A stretch of DNA of 61,283 bases from MGIIb-Q1 sp964342465 (GTDB lineage Archaea; Thermoplasmatota; Poseidoniia; Poseidoniales; Thalassarchaeaceae). Location: positions 1 to 61,283 of the forward strand of contig CAYFFQ010000013.1 in NCBI GenBank assembly GCA_964342465.1. The letters are read 5' to 3'. The notes beneath the pieces were generated by a model. It worked only from the letters and a program-made list of their open reading frames with translations. It was not told the DNA's origin and made no database searches. Made by a program: the position numbers and the translations under genes. Below, one piece after another: positions 42,200-51,122 of this stretch (position 1 is its first letter; every line of letters begins with the position of its first letter).

Positions 42200-45070
42200 T
42201 CAGCGACTCAGGAGGTCAATTATTCTCCCTGCGGTGGCATAACCTATTCCGCTGACCTCCACTACTTTCTCAGGCTTAGATGCGGCTAATTCCTGAATCG
42301 TTCCGAACTTCTCAAGGAGTCTTTTTGCGGTGACCGGGCCTACACCCGGCAGGGCAGTGAGAAGTGCTATCTTGTCACCTTCTCTCTCCACTCTCTGCTT
42401 GCTATCCAGTGGGTGTTCGGATTCGGTTGAGGCGGGAACTTCAGCCCCCGATGTCGATTCTTCGCCGCTGCCTGAATCGGTGGGCAGATGTGGGTCATCT
42501 CGTTGGCTGGCGCGTGTTCCTTCGAGGACAACCTCGCCACCATCACTGAGGGCGCTATCGATAATGCTGTCAGCAGCATCCACCGCCCTCTCTTCGCCAC
42601 CCGTTGAAGCCCCCGGGGTCTGGGTGGCGAACCAATTTCCGTTGCCCTGCCCAATCTCAACTCGTTCCATTCTCGCCCTTGCCGCACTTGTAAGTGCTCC
42701 GGCAAGGGCTTGTTCTCGGCGGGCCGAGACAATGAGAAATCGCGCCGTTTCTTCGCCGTTCTGGGTGGTGACGACGGGTAGTCCGAGGTCAATTGTCAAG
42801 GTTGCGAGAGCCCCCATCAAGGCGTTGTGATGGACCGCCCTCTGGCTCAGAAGTCCACTTCCTTCGATGAGAAGTAGCGGTCTCGGGGCGGCGGCGACCA
42901 GTCTGTTGGCTTGCTCCAACAACCTGCCGTCGAGAAGGGAATCGACGAAATCCCGCACCCGCTTCCTCTCGATGAGAACCCTGTCGCCAATCTGGAAATC
43001 ACCGACTGATAGGGTCTGAACATCCACATCAATTCCTTGCAGTCGCAAGGTTGCGGCGATTGTAGTGTTCATCTCGCGATGGTCAACGACGATTCTGCAG
43101 AGGCTCTCAGTCTCGGCGGCAAGTGGGTCGCGAGCGATGGTCGTCAGCGCCTGCACGATGTCCTCAGCCGCCTGAATTGAGACTTGCTCCCGCCGCTTCT
43201 CCAACTCTTCGCCATCGCTGGTCGAAGCGGGTACTTCATCTCCCAACTGTTCGTCTTGCTTCGCCTTCGCGGCTACGGAAGGAAACGATTCAAGGCCGGT
43301 CTGACCCTGCGGGCGTAACCGAGCCGGATTGAGGGGTTCAGCCCTGTCGTGATGGGTTGTGTTATCACCTCGAGCATCGACTTCTCTCACTCTCTCGATT
43401 CTCGATTCCTTCTCGCCGAGGGCGGGGGCCAATCGCTTCTTCTCCGCTTCCATGAATGAGTGGGCTGTTCCAACCGCACTTTCGGTACGGACTCGGAAGG
43501 CTTGGAGATATTCCTTCGGGTCATCATCCAGCGGCCTCCCCATCTCTCGCCTCGCCTGGGCTATCGCCTTCTGCATCCTCTTCTCACGGGAGAGAGCGGA
43601 GGCGCGAGCCCCTTCATCACGAGTATCTCTGGCTATGAGAACAAATACCGAACCAGACCTGTGTCGGCCGGTTCTGCCTCGTCGCTGTATATTCCTGATT
43701 TCACTTCCGACCGGTTCGTAGAAGATGACTCGGTCTGCACGAGGCACATCCAACCCCTCCTCGCCCACAGAAGTCGCTACAAGGACATTGAACTCCCCAT
43801 CCCGAAATCGGTTCAGTACTTCCACCTGTTTCTTCTGTGACATTCCGACGCTCCCCTTGCGGGTGGTTTGGCCGACGAATCTGACCGGTTTGGCTGGGTG
43901 GGAATCGGATAGTCGTCTGGTGATTTCGTCAACCGTGTCTCGAAAATGTGCGAAGACTATGACCCGACTCTCTGCATCCTCCTCCAACTGGTCGAGGGTG
44001 AGGTCCACCGTGCGCTGAACCTTCTCATGTAACTCCGGACTCTCTCTGAGAACCTCTATGAGTTGCTCTATTCGTGGGTCCTGAATGAATGCGCTCGCCC
44101 CCTTGTCACCCTCTTCAGCAGTCGCCTTTGTTCGCTTGAGATACTCCCTTGTGGCGGCGACTCCCTGACTGAGGAGGTAGCCGATGAGATTCAATAGCCG
44201 TTGAGCCTGAGCCGCCTTTCGAGCCGCTCCGAAGGCGAGGCCCTCGCCCTTGTTGATGGCGAGTTGTATTCGCCCCCTCGTCTCGTTCAGTTGGCGGCTG
44301 GTGAGCGGCCCGGAGTGGGCGTGATAGCCGAGCCTTCTGAGTTGCTCGACGAGCATGTCAAGCCAGAGTTGCAATGGCCCGACCATCACTTTCAGCCCCT
44401 CATCGACTTTGACCAACTCCTCCCTCACTCTGAGACCTGCTGCATAGGGGGCCAGCATGGCATCATCGGCGGTGCGGGAGTGGATGCGCTTCACCCCCAA
44501 CCGCTTGCAGACTGCGCTCACATCCTCCTTGGTCGAACCGGGTGATGCGGTGGCCGCGAGAATCAAAGGATTCGCCGCCAATTGGCGATACAACTCCCCT
44601 AACTCAGCCACCGCGTTTCTGCCTTTGGAGTGGTGTCCCTCGTCGATGACGAGGATTGAGACATTCGTAAGGTCAATCGAACCCCTCTGCACATCATTTC
44701 TGATTACTTGCGGCGTGGCGACGATTATTTCAGCGGTTTTCCAAATCCGTTGCCGTTTTTTCCACACTATGGACCCGTTCATCGCAACAATTTCCGGACC
44801 GTTCTCCTCCCTCACCATCACCTCCATCAAGTCACGATGGTGTTGGTCTATCAGAGCATTCGTAGGGGCGACGAGAAGGGCTTTTCCCCCGACAACTCGC
44901 AACCTCTCGGCGATGACCATCCATTCTACAGGCGTTTTTCCAAGCGCTGTCGGCAGCACCAGTAGTGTAGGTGTGGCGAGGCAGTCTGCGACTGCCTCTA
45001 TCTGGTATCCCCGCGCCTCAACAGCCCCCTGAGAAAGGCGAGGATGCTCAATGAAAGCGGCCATGCTCAC
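42200..45070 (-). CDS. hef: Hef helicase-nuclease (FANCM/XPF-like)
   Basis: The protein has 956 residues. The N-terminal SF2 helicase has Walker A LVLPTALGKTPVEW (about 35-48), Walker B VIDEGHHSKG, LILAATASPG, and C-terminal helicase motifs NVLVATSVGEEGLDVPRAD and QRRGRTGRHRSG. A low-complexity linker joins an XPF/ERCC4 nuclease domain (VDHREMN, VGDFQIGDRVLIERKRVRDF, the GD-ERK-D motif intact). Another acidic linker leads to a tandem helix-hairpin-helix end (ALPGVGPVTAKRLLEKFG and VSGIGYATAGRIIDLL). Archaeal Hef unwinds and cuts stalled or branched DNA forks. It is longer than Pyrococcus Hef because of the linkers. It is monocistronic. Confidence 0.95.
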   Translation of the reverse strand: MSMAAFIEHPRLSQGAVEARGYQIEAVADCLATPTLLVLPTALGKTPVEWMVIAERLRVVGGKALLVAPTNALIDQHHRDLMEVMVREENGPEIVAMNGSIVWKKRQRIWKTAEIIVATPQVIRNDVQRGSIDLTNVSILVIDEGHHSKGRNAVAELGELYRQLAANPLILAATASPGSTKEDVSAVCKRLGVKRIHSRTADDAMLAPYAAGLRVREELVKVDEGLKVMVGPLQLWLDMLVEQLRRLGYHAHSGPLTSRQLNETRGRIQLAINKGEGLAFGAARKAAQAQRLLNLIGYLLSQGVAATREYLKRTKATAEEGDKGASAFIQDPRIEQLIEVLRESPELHEKVQRTVDLTLDQLEEDAESRVIVFAHFRDTVDEITRRLSDSHPAKPVRFVGQTTRKGSVGMSQKKQVEVLNRFRDGEFNVLVATSVGEEGLDVPRADRVIFYEPVGSEIRNIQRRGRTGRHRSGSVFVLIARDTRDEGARASALSREKRMQKAIAQARREMGRPLDDDPKEYLQAFRVRTESAVGTAHSFMEAEKKRLAPALGEKESRIERVREVDARGDNTTHHDRAEPLNPARLRPQGQTGLESFPSVAAKAKQDEQLGDEVPASTSDGEELEKRREQVSIQAAEDIVQALTTIARDPLAAETESLCRIVVDHREMNTTIAATLRLQGIDVDVQTLSVGDFQIGDRVLIERKRVRDFVDSLLDGRLLEQANRLVAAAPRPLLLIEGSGLLSQRAVHHNALMGALATLTIDLGLPVVTTQNGEETARFLIVSARREQALAGALTSAARARMERVEIGQGNGNWFATQTPGASTGGEERAVDAADSIIDSALSDGGEVVLEGTRASQRDDPHLPTDSGSGEESTSGAEVPASTESEHPLDSKQRVEREGDKIALLTALPGVGPVTAKRLLEKFGTIQELAASKPEKVVEVSGIGYATAGRIIDLLSR

Positions 45071-45199
45071 CTACTCAAGAGGTCACGGTTCAAAATGGTT
45101 GACCCCAATCCCAATCCTCTATGGTCACCCGCGTAACGGGTTGAACAACTTGAGGGAGAGGGTCGAACCAGCGCCCAACACAATCATGTAAAATGAGTG

Positions 45200-45640
45200 G
45201 CGAATCACCCGCACGAAGGGAGCGAAATCGTGAGAGCCCGCCTCTCCGCTGACGGACACACCACATACCCCGGCACGAAGGGAGCGAAATCGTGAGAGCC
45301 CGCCTCTCCGCTGACGGACACACCACANNNNNNNNNNNNNNNNNNNNNNNNNNNNNNNNNNNNNNNNNNNNNNNNNNNNNNNNNNNNNNNNNNNNNNNNN
45401 NNNNNNNNNNNNNNNNNNNNNNNNNNNTACCCCGGCACGAAGGGAGCGAAATCGTCGACGGGTGACGACGAGACCGTCCGGCTGGGACATACCCCGCACG
45501 AAGGGAGCGAAATCGTCGACGGGTGACGACGAGACCGTCCGGCTGGGGCATACCCCGCACGAAGGGGGCGAAATCGTCTACGGGTGACGACGAGGCCGTC
45601 CGGCTGGGACATACTCCGCACGAAGGGAGCGAAATCACTT
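45200..45640. repeat. 61-62 bp repeat array between hef and the ribosomal operon
   Basis: The 19-bp phrase CACGAAGGGAGCGAAATCG occurs at 45212, 45274, 45436, 45497, 45558 (one change) and 45619 (last base changed). The intervals fall in two kinds: one type with GAGAGCCCGCCTCTC (twice, left of the gap) and another with GACGGGTGACGACGAGACCG (three times, right of the gap). Both contain self-pairing arms (GAGA/TCTC, GACGG/CCGTC). It resembles a CRISPR at a glance, but the spacers are themselves repeated and palindromic. Confidence 0.9.
45328..45427. other. Assembly gap (100 N) within the repeat array
   Basis: Unlike the other gaps there is no exact shared flank. The phase of the repeat (..ACACCACA before, TACCCCGG after) is what one complete unit boundary would give. 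The number of missing units is unknown. Confidence 0.95.
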
Positions 45641-45850
45641 GCAGAGACAGTCATACATCCTTTCATGCCCCCTTTCAGGCAGCAGTTCACCTTGGGTTGG
45701 GTTCATAAGGGGGTGGTTGGTCGGCGAGTCGCTCACATAGTGAGGTACCAGACACAGAGGGCAATGTTTCAGACAACCCAGACCCCGGAAATCCATCTGT
45801 GAAATCCGGTTGGTGTCACGGTGCTTCCTTCGCTGTGTGCGCCGGCGAGA

Positions 45851-45863
45851 CGCCGCTTCGGCG
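45851..45863 (+). promoter_or_regulatory. Hairpin in the leader of the ribosomal operon
   Basis: CGCCG-CTT-CGGCG lies about 43 bases before the uL3 start, in the leader of the S10/spc transcript. A position like this could serve for autoregulation by a ribosomal protein; there is no direct support beyond the stem. The region 45641-45850 should hold the promoter, but no clear TATA box was identified. Confidence 0.35.
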
Positions 45864-45905
45864 GTCATTCTCGTTGAAAATCACCCTTAACAGGGAGGAA
45901 CCCAC

Positions 45906-46934
45906 ATGGGAGACAGACACCGACCGAAGCGAGGCAGCATGGCGTTCAGCCCGCGCAAGCGGGCAGCCCGACAGAGCGGGCGCGTCAAGTCATGGCCTGA
46001 GAATGGCAGCAGCGAAGTCAAAGTGCAAGGTTTCGCCGGATTCAAAGCCGGAATGAGCCATGTTCTGATTCGCGATGAGAACCGAGGGAGTCCGAGTGCA
46101 GGACAGGAAGTCCGCAAAGCAGTGACAATCGTCGAGACTCCACCGATGCGCGTCCTCGGAGTGAGGGGATACCGCCAGACCGTCTACGGAAAGCAGACCG
46201 CTGGCGAGGCGTGGGCAGAAAGTGAGACAATCGCCGAATCTCAGCCGAATCTCACCCGCCGTGTGCCGAAGCGCGCCGGTCACGACAGTTCCGGCAAAAT
46301 GCAATCTCTGAAGGAGATGGCAGAGAGTGGCGAATTGGTCGAGGTTCGCATCATCGTCTCCTCACAACCTGAAACCGTCAAGTCCATCCCATCCAAGACA
46401 CCGGAAATCATGGAAATCGGCCTTACCGGAGCATCCATCCACGATAGAATCGTCTGGGCCGAGGGGCATCTCGGTGGCCTGTTGGGCATCGATGACGTGT
46501 TCTCCCCCGGCAGTGATGTCGATGTCATTGGTGTGACCAAGGGTAAGGGTTGGCAGGGCTCCATCAAGAGGTGGGGCATCAAGTTGTTGAGTCACAAGAA
46601 CAGCAAACGCCGAAGACAGGGCGGAAACATGGGTGACTTCGGAACAGGATATGTTCGCAAGACCATCCGCCAAGCCGGTCAGACAGGCTACCACCAGCGC
46701 ACCGAATTCAACAAAAAGGTGCTGAAAATCTCTTCACCCGACGATGATGAGGTGACTCCAGAGGGTGGATTCCTCAATTACGGAGAAGTCACCAACCAAT
46801 ACATGGTCGTTCAGGGCTCACTCCCGGGGCCTGCGAAGAGACTGATTAGATTCAGAGAAGCGGTCAGACCGCGCCGAAATCAAGAGCCTCTTGAGATCAC
46901 CTACCTCTCCACATCGAGCAAGCAGGGGGCCTGA
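45906..46934 (+). CDS. rpl3: Ribosomal protein uL3
   Basis: This 342-residue protein of the large subunit helps shape the peptidyl-transferase centre and opens the cluster. The N-terminus MGDRHRPKRGSMAFSPRKRA is typical of archaeal/eukaryotic uL3. Further marks are GFAGFKAGMSHVL, DVIGVTKGKGWQGSIKRWG and the basic loop SHKNSKRRRQGGNMGD. GGGAGG precedes the ATG at the right distance. The following gene starts two bases after its stop. Confidence 0.98.
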   Translation: MGDRHRPKRGSMAFSPRKRAARQSGRVKSWPENGSSEVKVQGFAGFKAGMSHVLIRDENRGSPSAGQEVRKAVTIVETPPMRVLGVRGYRQTVYGKQTAGEAWAESETIAESQPNLTRRVPKRAGHDSSGKMQSLKEMAESGELVEVRIIVSSQPETVKSIPSKTPEIMEIGLTGASIHDRIVWAEGHLGGLLGIDDVFSPGSDVDVIGVTKGKGWQGSIKRWGIKLLSHKNSKRRRQGGNMGDFGTGYVRKTIRQAGQTGYHQRTEFNKKVLKISSPDDDEVTPEGGFLNYGEVTNQYMVVQGSLPGPAKRLIRFREAVRPRRNQEPLEITYLSTSSKQGA

Positions 46935-46936
46935 AG

Positions 46937-47815
46937 ATGAAGGTCAAAGTGATGAATCTGGTCAACAGCGTTGAGCAGGAGGAGTTTGAGGCGGGACTGC
47001 TTTCAGAGCATTACTCAGTCGAGGCATCAGCCGGCAAGGCCGTTGAGTTGCCATCTTGCTTCTCGTCCGATATCCGAGTCGACATCATCCGTGATGCAGT
47101 TCACGCCTCGCGCGCCAACCGCCGACAGGCGTACGGTCACCGCAGGCATGTCGGTAGACGACGACCCCAGCCAGGCATGAAGCACAGCGTGGAGTGGTGG
47201 GGCAAGGGCCGTGGTGTGGCGAGAATCATGCGAAAGAGTGGCGAGAGCACCGGTGCAGAGAATCCGCACACCCGCGGAGGTAGAAGGGCACACGGGCCAC
47301 TTGTCGAGAAGGATTGGTCTCAGAAGGTCAATTCCAAGGTTCGCAGGCAGGCGCGCGATTCATCCATCGCCGCCACCGCTGACAGCGAGCTCGTTTCCCA
47401 GCGCGGGCATCGCTTCAACGACAACGTCTCCTTTCCAATCATCATCGGCGACTACATTGAAGAGCGAGACGGCGACAAGGAGTCATACTCGGTAGAAGAG
47501 ATTCCTCTTGCCTCCTCGACACGCAAGTTCATCGCCATGATGGAAGGACTCGGCCTCGGCGCAGACCTGAACAGAGCGAAGAGCGGTCGCTCCATCCGCG
47601 CCGGAAAGGGCAAGATGCGCGGCCGCCGCCGGCGCACACCAAAATCGATTCTGCTGGTGGTTAGCCAGATGGATGGGCTTGCCAAGGCGGCGAGAAATGT
47701 CCCCGGTGTCGATGTCGTGGCAGCAAAGGACCTCAGTGCAGAGGACCTTGCACCAGGTGGCGACGCAGGTCGGCTGACCGTGTGGACGAAGGCAGCCATA
47801 GAGGCATTGGAGTGA
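46937..47815 (+). CDS. rpl4: Ribosomal protein uL4
   Basis: This 292-residue protein lines the exit tunnel of the large subunit. It shows the archaeal uL4 pattern: DIRVDIIRDAVHASRANRRQ, then the tunnel loop with KHSVEWWGKGRGVARIMR and GGRRAHGPLVEKDWSQKVN, and C-terminal KSILLVVSQMDGLAKAARN. uL4 can also regulate its own operon in bacteria. It starts two bases after uL3 and ends just before uL23. Confidence 0.98.
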   Translation: MKVKVMNLVNSVEQEEFEAGLLSEHYSVEASAGKAVELPSCFSSDIRVDIIRDAVHASRANRRQAYGHRRHVGRRRPQPGMKHSVEWWGKGRGVARIMRKSGESTGAENPHTRGGRRAHGPLVEKDWSQKVNSKVRRQARDSSIAATADSELVSQRGHRFNDNVSFPIIIGDYIEERDGDKESYSVEEIPLASSTRKFIAMMEGLGLGADLNRAKSGRSIRAGKGKMRGRRRRTPKSILLVVSQMDGLAKAARNVPGVDVVAAKDLSAEDLAPGGDAGRLTVWTKAAIEALE

Positions 47816-47820
47816 TTGAA

Positions 47821-48108
47821 ATGGACCCTTACAAAGTTATCATCATGCCGTGGATTACGGAGAAGTCACTGGAGGCTCGAAGAGTCTCCGACATCGATGA
47901 AGGTTACTTCCAGAACAACAATCGGCTTGAATTCATAGTCCATGAAACCGCGACCAAGGCTGACATCAAGGAGGCGGTGGAACGCCTCTTTGAAGTCGAG
48001 GTCGCCAAGGTGAACACCCGCATCACCAAGCGTGGTAAACACGCCAGCGTCAAGATGGCGCCTGGATTTGATGCGGATGTGGCAGCGCAGAAGTTGAGCG
48101 CATTCTGA
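47821..48108 (+). CDS. rpl23: Ribosomal protein uL23
   Basis: The protein has 95 residues and sits at the tunnel exit, where it contacts signal recognition particle and chaperones. MDPYKVIIMPWITEKSLEAR is the usual start, and the body has NRLEFIVHETATKADIKEAVERLF with the TKRGKHASVKM loop. The ATG at 47821 is used; a longer in-frame extension overlapping rpl4 has no support. The spacing to uL4 is five bases. Confidence 0.97.
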   Translation: MDPYKVIIMPWITEKSLEARRVSDIDEGYFQNNNRLEFIVHETATKADIKEAVERLFEVEVAKVNTRITKRGKHASVKMAPGFDADVAAQKLSAF

Positions 48109-48122
48109 TGAGGTGGTGAATT

Positions 48123-48842
48123 ATGGGAAAGAGAATTCGTGCACAGCGCAGAGGTTCAAGCCCGAAGAACAGGGTTTCGAGCCACAGGTTCCCCGGTGCT
48201 TCGCGCATCCCTAGGGGTGTAGAGGAAGTCGCAGAAGTGGTAGAACTGGTCCACAGTCCTGTCCACACAGCCCCACTGGTCCGTGTCAAGTTGGCGGACG
48301 GGAGTGAGACCCACCTCGTCGCCACTGAAGGTGTTGCCGTTGGTCAGGAGATCGCCATCGGCGGAAATGTACGGCTCAAGCCGGGCAACATCACTGAACT
48401 CGGCCAGATACCGGAAGGTACACCTATCAACAATGTCGAGATGCGCCCAGGTGACGGAGGTAAAATCGCTAGAAGTGGTGGCAATTCCGCCACCCTTGAG
48501 ACCCGCATGGGTGACAAGGTCAGAATCAGAATGCCGTCAGGGACTCTCAAGGACCTGCCTGCTGCGTGTCGGGCAACCATCGGAGTCTTGGCTGGTCACG
48601 GCCGCACCGAGAAGCCTCTGATGAAGGCCGGTGCGGCATACTATCGCGCCAAGGCGCGCGGCAAACTCTACCCAACAGTCAGTGGAGTGGCGATGAACCC
48701 CGTAGACCACCCTCATGGTGGGGGTAACCATCAGGCGGTTCACGGACCCAACTCGGTTGCTCGCAACTCACCTCCTGGCCAGAAGGTCGGTAACATCGCA
48801 CCGAGTCGAACTGGCCGCTCGCGAGGGAAGAAGAAGGAGTGA
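48123..48842 (+). CDS. rpl2: Ribosomal protein uL2
   Basis: The protein has 239 residues, is needed for subunit association and lies close to the peptidyl-transferase centre. MGKRIRAQRRGSSPKNRVSS is an archaeal-type N-terminus. The C-terminal part has the nearly invariant GVAMNPVDHPHGGGNHQ segment, including the functionally important histidine. GGTGG precedes the ATG. Confidence 0.98.
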   Translation: MGKRIRAQRRGSSPKNRVSSHRFPGASRIPRGVEEVAEVVELVHSPVHTAPLVRVKLADGSETHLVATEGVAVGQEIAIGGNVRLKPGNITELGQIPEGTPINNVEMRPGDGGKIARSGGNSATLETRMGDKVRIRMPSGTLKDLPAACRATIGVLAGHGRTEKPLMKAGAAYYRAKARGKLYPTVSGVAMNPVDHPHGGGNHQAVHGPNSVARNSPPGQKVGNIAPSRTGRSRGKKKE

Positions 48843-48848
48843 TGATTC

Positions 48849-49349
48849 ATGGCTCGTCGAAAGAAGAAGGGATTCACCAAGCCGAAGGCTGTTCGCCGAG
48901 CAGCACGCAAGAGGAAAATGGGTGTAGCAGAACGGCGCAAGCGAGAGTTCACCTACCGCGGCTACCGGATGGAGGAGTTGCTGGAGATGCCGCTAATCGG
49001 TTCGGAGGAATCCCCCGACACCATCGCACTCATCGAAATCTTACCAGCACGCACCCGCCGCTCACTCGCCCGCGGTCTGCCGAGGGAGTGTACCCATTTC
49101 CTCAACCGCATCACCGCTGCATCAGAGGGCGACACCGTCAGAACCCACCGTCGTGATATGCCGGTTCTGCCCGTCATGGTCGGCAAGGTCGTAGGAATCT
49201 ACAACGGCCGTGACTTCGTGGATGTTGAGATTAAACCCGAGATGATTGGGCACTACCTAGGAGAGTTCGCCGCGACCCGACGCCGTCCAGTACACACTGG
49301 CCCCGGTGTGGGTGCAACACGGTCGAGCAAGCACGTGGCATTGAAGTGA
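48849..49349 (+). CDS. rps19: Ribosomal protein uS19
   Basis: This 166-residue small-subunit head protein shows MARRKKKGFTKPKAVRRAAR, TYRGYRMEELLEM, RRSLARGLPRE and the C-terminal block YNGRDFVDVEIKPEMIGHYL with GEFAATRRRPVH. It is longer at the N-terminus than bacterial uS19, as is normal for archaea. It starts six bases after uL2. Confidence 0.97.
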   Translation: MARRKKKGFTKPKAVRRAARKRKMGVAERRKREFTYRGYRMEELLEMPLIGSEESPDTIALIEILPARTRRSLARGLPRECTHFLNRITAASEGDTVRTHRRDMPVLPVMVGKVVGIYNGRDFVDVEIKPEMIGHYLGEFAATRRRPVHTGPGVGATRSSKHVALK

Positions 49350-49359
49350 GGTGGGATGG

Positions 49360-49890
49360 ATGAGCAGAGACAGAAATAAACCCCAACCTGGATACACCCA
49401 GTATCTTGATGGCAATAAGTTGGCTACTGCCCGTGTAACGGGGGCACATGTTCACCACAAGCATTGTGTGCAGATCGCCCGTAAAATCAAGGGGATGTAT
49501 GCCGGTAGTGCGATTGAATATCTCAAGGAAGTCATCGCGGGACGGATGGCGGTTCCCTACACAGTACGCCACCGACAAGGCAGAGGTGGAAACACCATGG
49601 CAGGTCACCGAAGGGGCAAGATGGGCCCGGGGAAGTTCCCTCGAAAGGCATCAGAGGTCTACATCAAGTTGATTGAGAGCGCCATGGACAACGCCCGCCA
49701 ACATCATGAGGAGATCGAGGCGGAAGAGATGCAAATCACCCACGTGGCCGCACATCGAGGGCAGGTTTCACGGAACATGCGCCCGCGCGCCCGCGGGCGC
49801 GCCACCGCATCAAATCATTATCAGGTGAATCTAGAATTGTTCCTAGAGCACTTCGACGACGAAGATTTTGAAGACGAGGATGAGTTCTGA
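49360..49890 (+). CDS. rpl22: Ribosomal protein uL22
   Basis: The protein has 176 residues and lines the exit tunnel. Visible features are GVAR-type N-terminus variant HVHHKHCVQIARKIKGM, the tunnel loop MAGHRRGKMGPGKFPRKASE, and TTHVA-like ITHVAAHRGQVSRNMRPRARGRA. The acidic C-terminus (HFDDEDFEDEDEF) is an extension. The ATG at 49360 is chosen because GAGGTGG lies directly upstream. Confidence 0.96.
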   Translation: MSRDRNKPQPGYTQYLDGNKLATARVTGAHVHHKHCVQIARKIKGMYAGSAIEYLKEVIAGRMAVPYTVRHRQGRGGNTMAGHRRGKMGPGKFPRKASEVYIKLIESAMDNARQHHEEIEAEEMQITHVAAHRGQVSRNMRPRARGRATASNHYQVNLELFLEHFDDEDFEDEDEF

Positions 49891-49902
49891 GGAGGGGATG
49901 AA

Positions 49903-50913
49903 ATGGGAAAAACCAACCAAATCCGCCAGTTTGTTGACCGTAATGTCGAGCGGCAACTGGTCCGCGAATATCTTCGTAATGAGACCGAGAGGGCTGGCTT
50001 CGGGGGCCTCCACTTCGAGCGCGCATTCGATAGCGGAAGTATCTGCACCAAGGTGACCGTGCAAGCGGAGCGCGTCGGCATGGTCATCGGCCGTCAAGGC
50101 AAGATCATCAACGAATTACAGAATCGCATCGCCACCGATTTCAATCTTGAAAATCCGAAACTTCAGGCGGAAGAAATAGAGAATCCAGCTCTCAACGCTC
50201 AGGTCATGGCGAGCAAACTCGCCAGCGCCTTGGAACGTGGTTGGTATTTCCGCCGAGCCGGCCACAGCACAGTCCTAAATGTGATGGAGGCGGGGGCAAA
50301 AGGCTGTCTCGTCATCATCGCCGGAAAACTGACCGGCTCACGCCATCGAACCGAGAAGTTCACCAAGGGTCACATCAAGTATTGCGGAGAGACCGCCATC
50401 GAGCACATGGACATCGGGCAGGCGACAGCCGTAGTCAAACTCGGTACAATCGGTTGCACCGTCGCATTGATGAAGCCTGGAACCAAATTACCTCACGAAG
50501 TGGAAATTACCAGCCGAGTCGATTCTGGCCTTGGCCCCTATGTTCCACCATCCATCATAGAAGCGCCTGTTGAGGAACAGTCACTCACTGAGGAAGAAGC
50601 TGAGGATGAACTCTCAGCATTAGAACAACTCGAAGCAGAGTTGAGAGCTACAGAAGAGGCGGCGGCTGAACAAGCCGACGCCGATGCCGAGGCTGAGGGC
50701 GAATCCGACACGGAACCCGAAGCCGAAGCCCAAGGAGAATCCGACACCGAGGCCGAGAGCGGCACTGATACCGAAGCCGCTGAGATGGCTGCCGACACGC
50801 CAGAATCCGAAGCCCAAGGAGAATCCGACACCGAGGCTGAGAGCGGCACTGATACCGAAGCCGCTGAGATGGCTGCCGACACGCCAGAATCCGATGAGGG
50901 AGGCGATGAATGA
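49903..50913 (+). CDS. rps3: Ribosomal protein uS3 with acidic repeat tail
   Basis: The protein has 336 residues. The first 210 or so are a normal archaeal uS3: FVDRNVERQLVREYLRNE, the KH domain VGMVIGRQGKIINELQ, and GCLVIIAGKLTGSRHRTEKF. The remaining 120 residues are an acidic tail made of Glu, Ser, Asp, Thr and Ala, including a 28-residue segment (QGESDTEAESGTDTEAAEMA and on) repeated exactly in tandem. This tail is unusual in length. The stop overlaps the uL29 start. Confidence 0.96.
   Translation: MGKTNQIRQFVDRNVERQLVREYLRNETERAGFGGLHFERAFDSGSICTKVTVQAERVGMVIGRQGKIINELQNRIATDFNLENPKLQAEEIENPALNAQVMASKLASALERGWYFRRAGHSTVLNVMEAGAKGCLVIIAGKLTGSRHRTEKFTKGHIKYCGETAIEHMDIGQATAVVKLGTIGCTVALMKPGTKLPHEVEITSRVDSGLGPYVPPSIIEAPVEEQSLTEEEAEDELSALEQLEAELRATEEAAAEQADADAEAEGESDTEPEAEAQGESDTEAESGTDTEAAEMAADTPESEAQGESDTEAESGTDTEAAEMAADTPESDEGGDE
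50725..50892 (+). repeat. 84-bp in-frame tandem duplication in rps3
   Basis: Two nearly identical 84-bp copies start at 50725 and 50809. They keep the reading frame and double a 28-residue acidic block. The few base differences are silent or conservative, which suggests a recent event. It lies in the flexible tail, outside the conserved fold. Confidence 0.92.
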
Positions 50914-51116
50914 TGACCAACCTCTCAGCCAGAGAAATTGACAATATGTCAGCCGAAGCCCGCCTCAAGCGCTTGGCAGAACTCAAGGAAGAGATGCTGC
51001 AGTTGCGCGCAGAACAGGCTCTAGGCGGCTCAGCCAGCAATCCCGGAGCCTACAAGCAGGTCCGTCGCAGCATCGCCCGCTTGAAGACCAAGATCAAAGA
51101 ATCCAGAAAGGAGTAG
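50910..51116 (+). CDS. rpl29: Ribosomal protein uL29
   Basis: This 68-residue, two-helix protein sits near the tunnel exit. LSAREIDNMSAEARLKRLAEL and RRSIARLKTKIKE are typical of the family. It starts within the last codons of rps3 (ATGATG overlapping TGA), indicating coupling; the second ATG may be used. Confidence 0.96.
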   Translation: MMTNLSAREIDNMSAEARLKRLAELKEEMLQLRAEQALGGSASNPGAYKQVRRSIARLKTKIKESRKE

Positions 51117-51122
51117 AATTGA

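Noticed and set aside
45200..45640. Possible CRISPR array
   Set aside because: Spacing is regular, but only two spacer kinds occur, both repeated and able to fold on themselves. There are no cas1/cas2 genes; the single Cas4-like gene lies 39 kb away and has its own AddB-type features.
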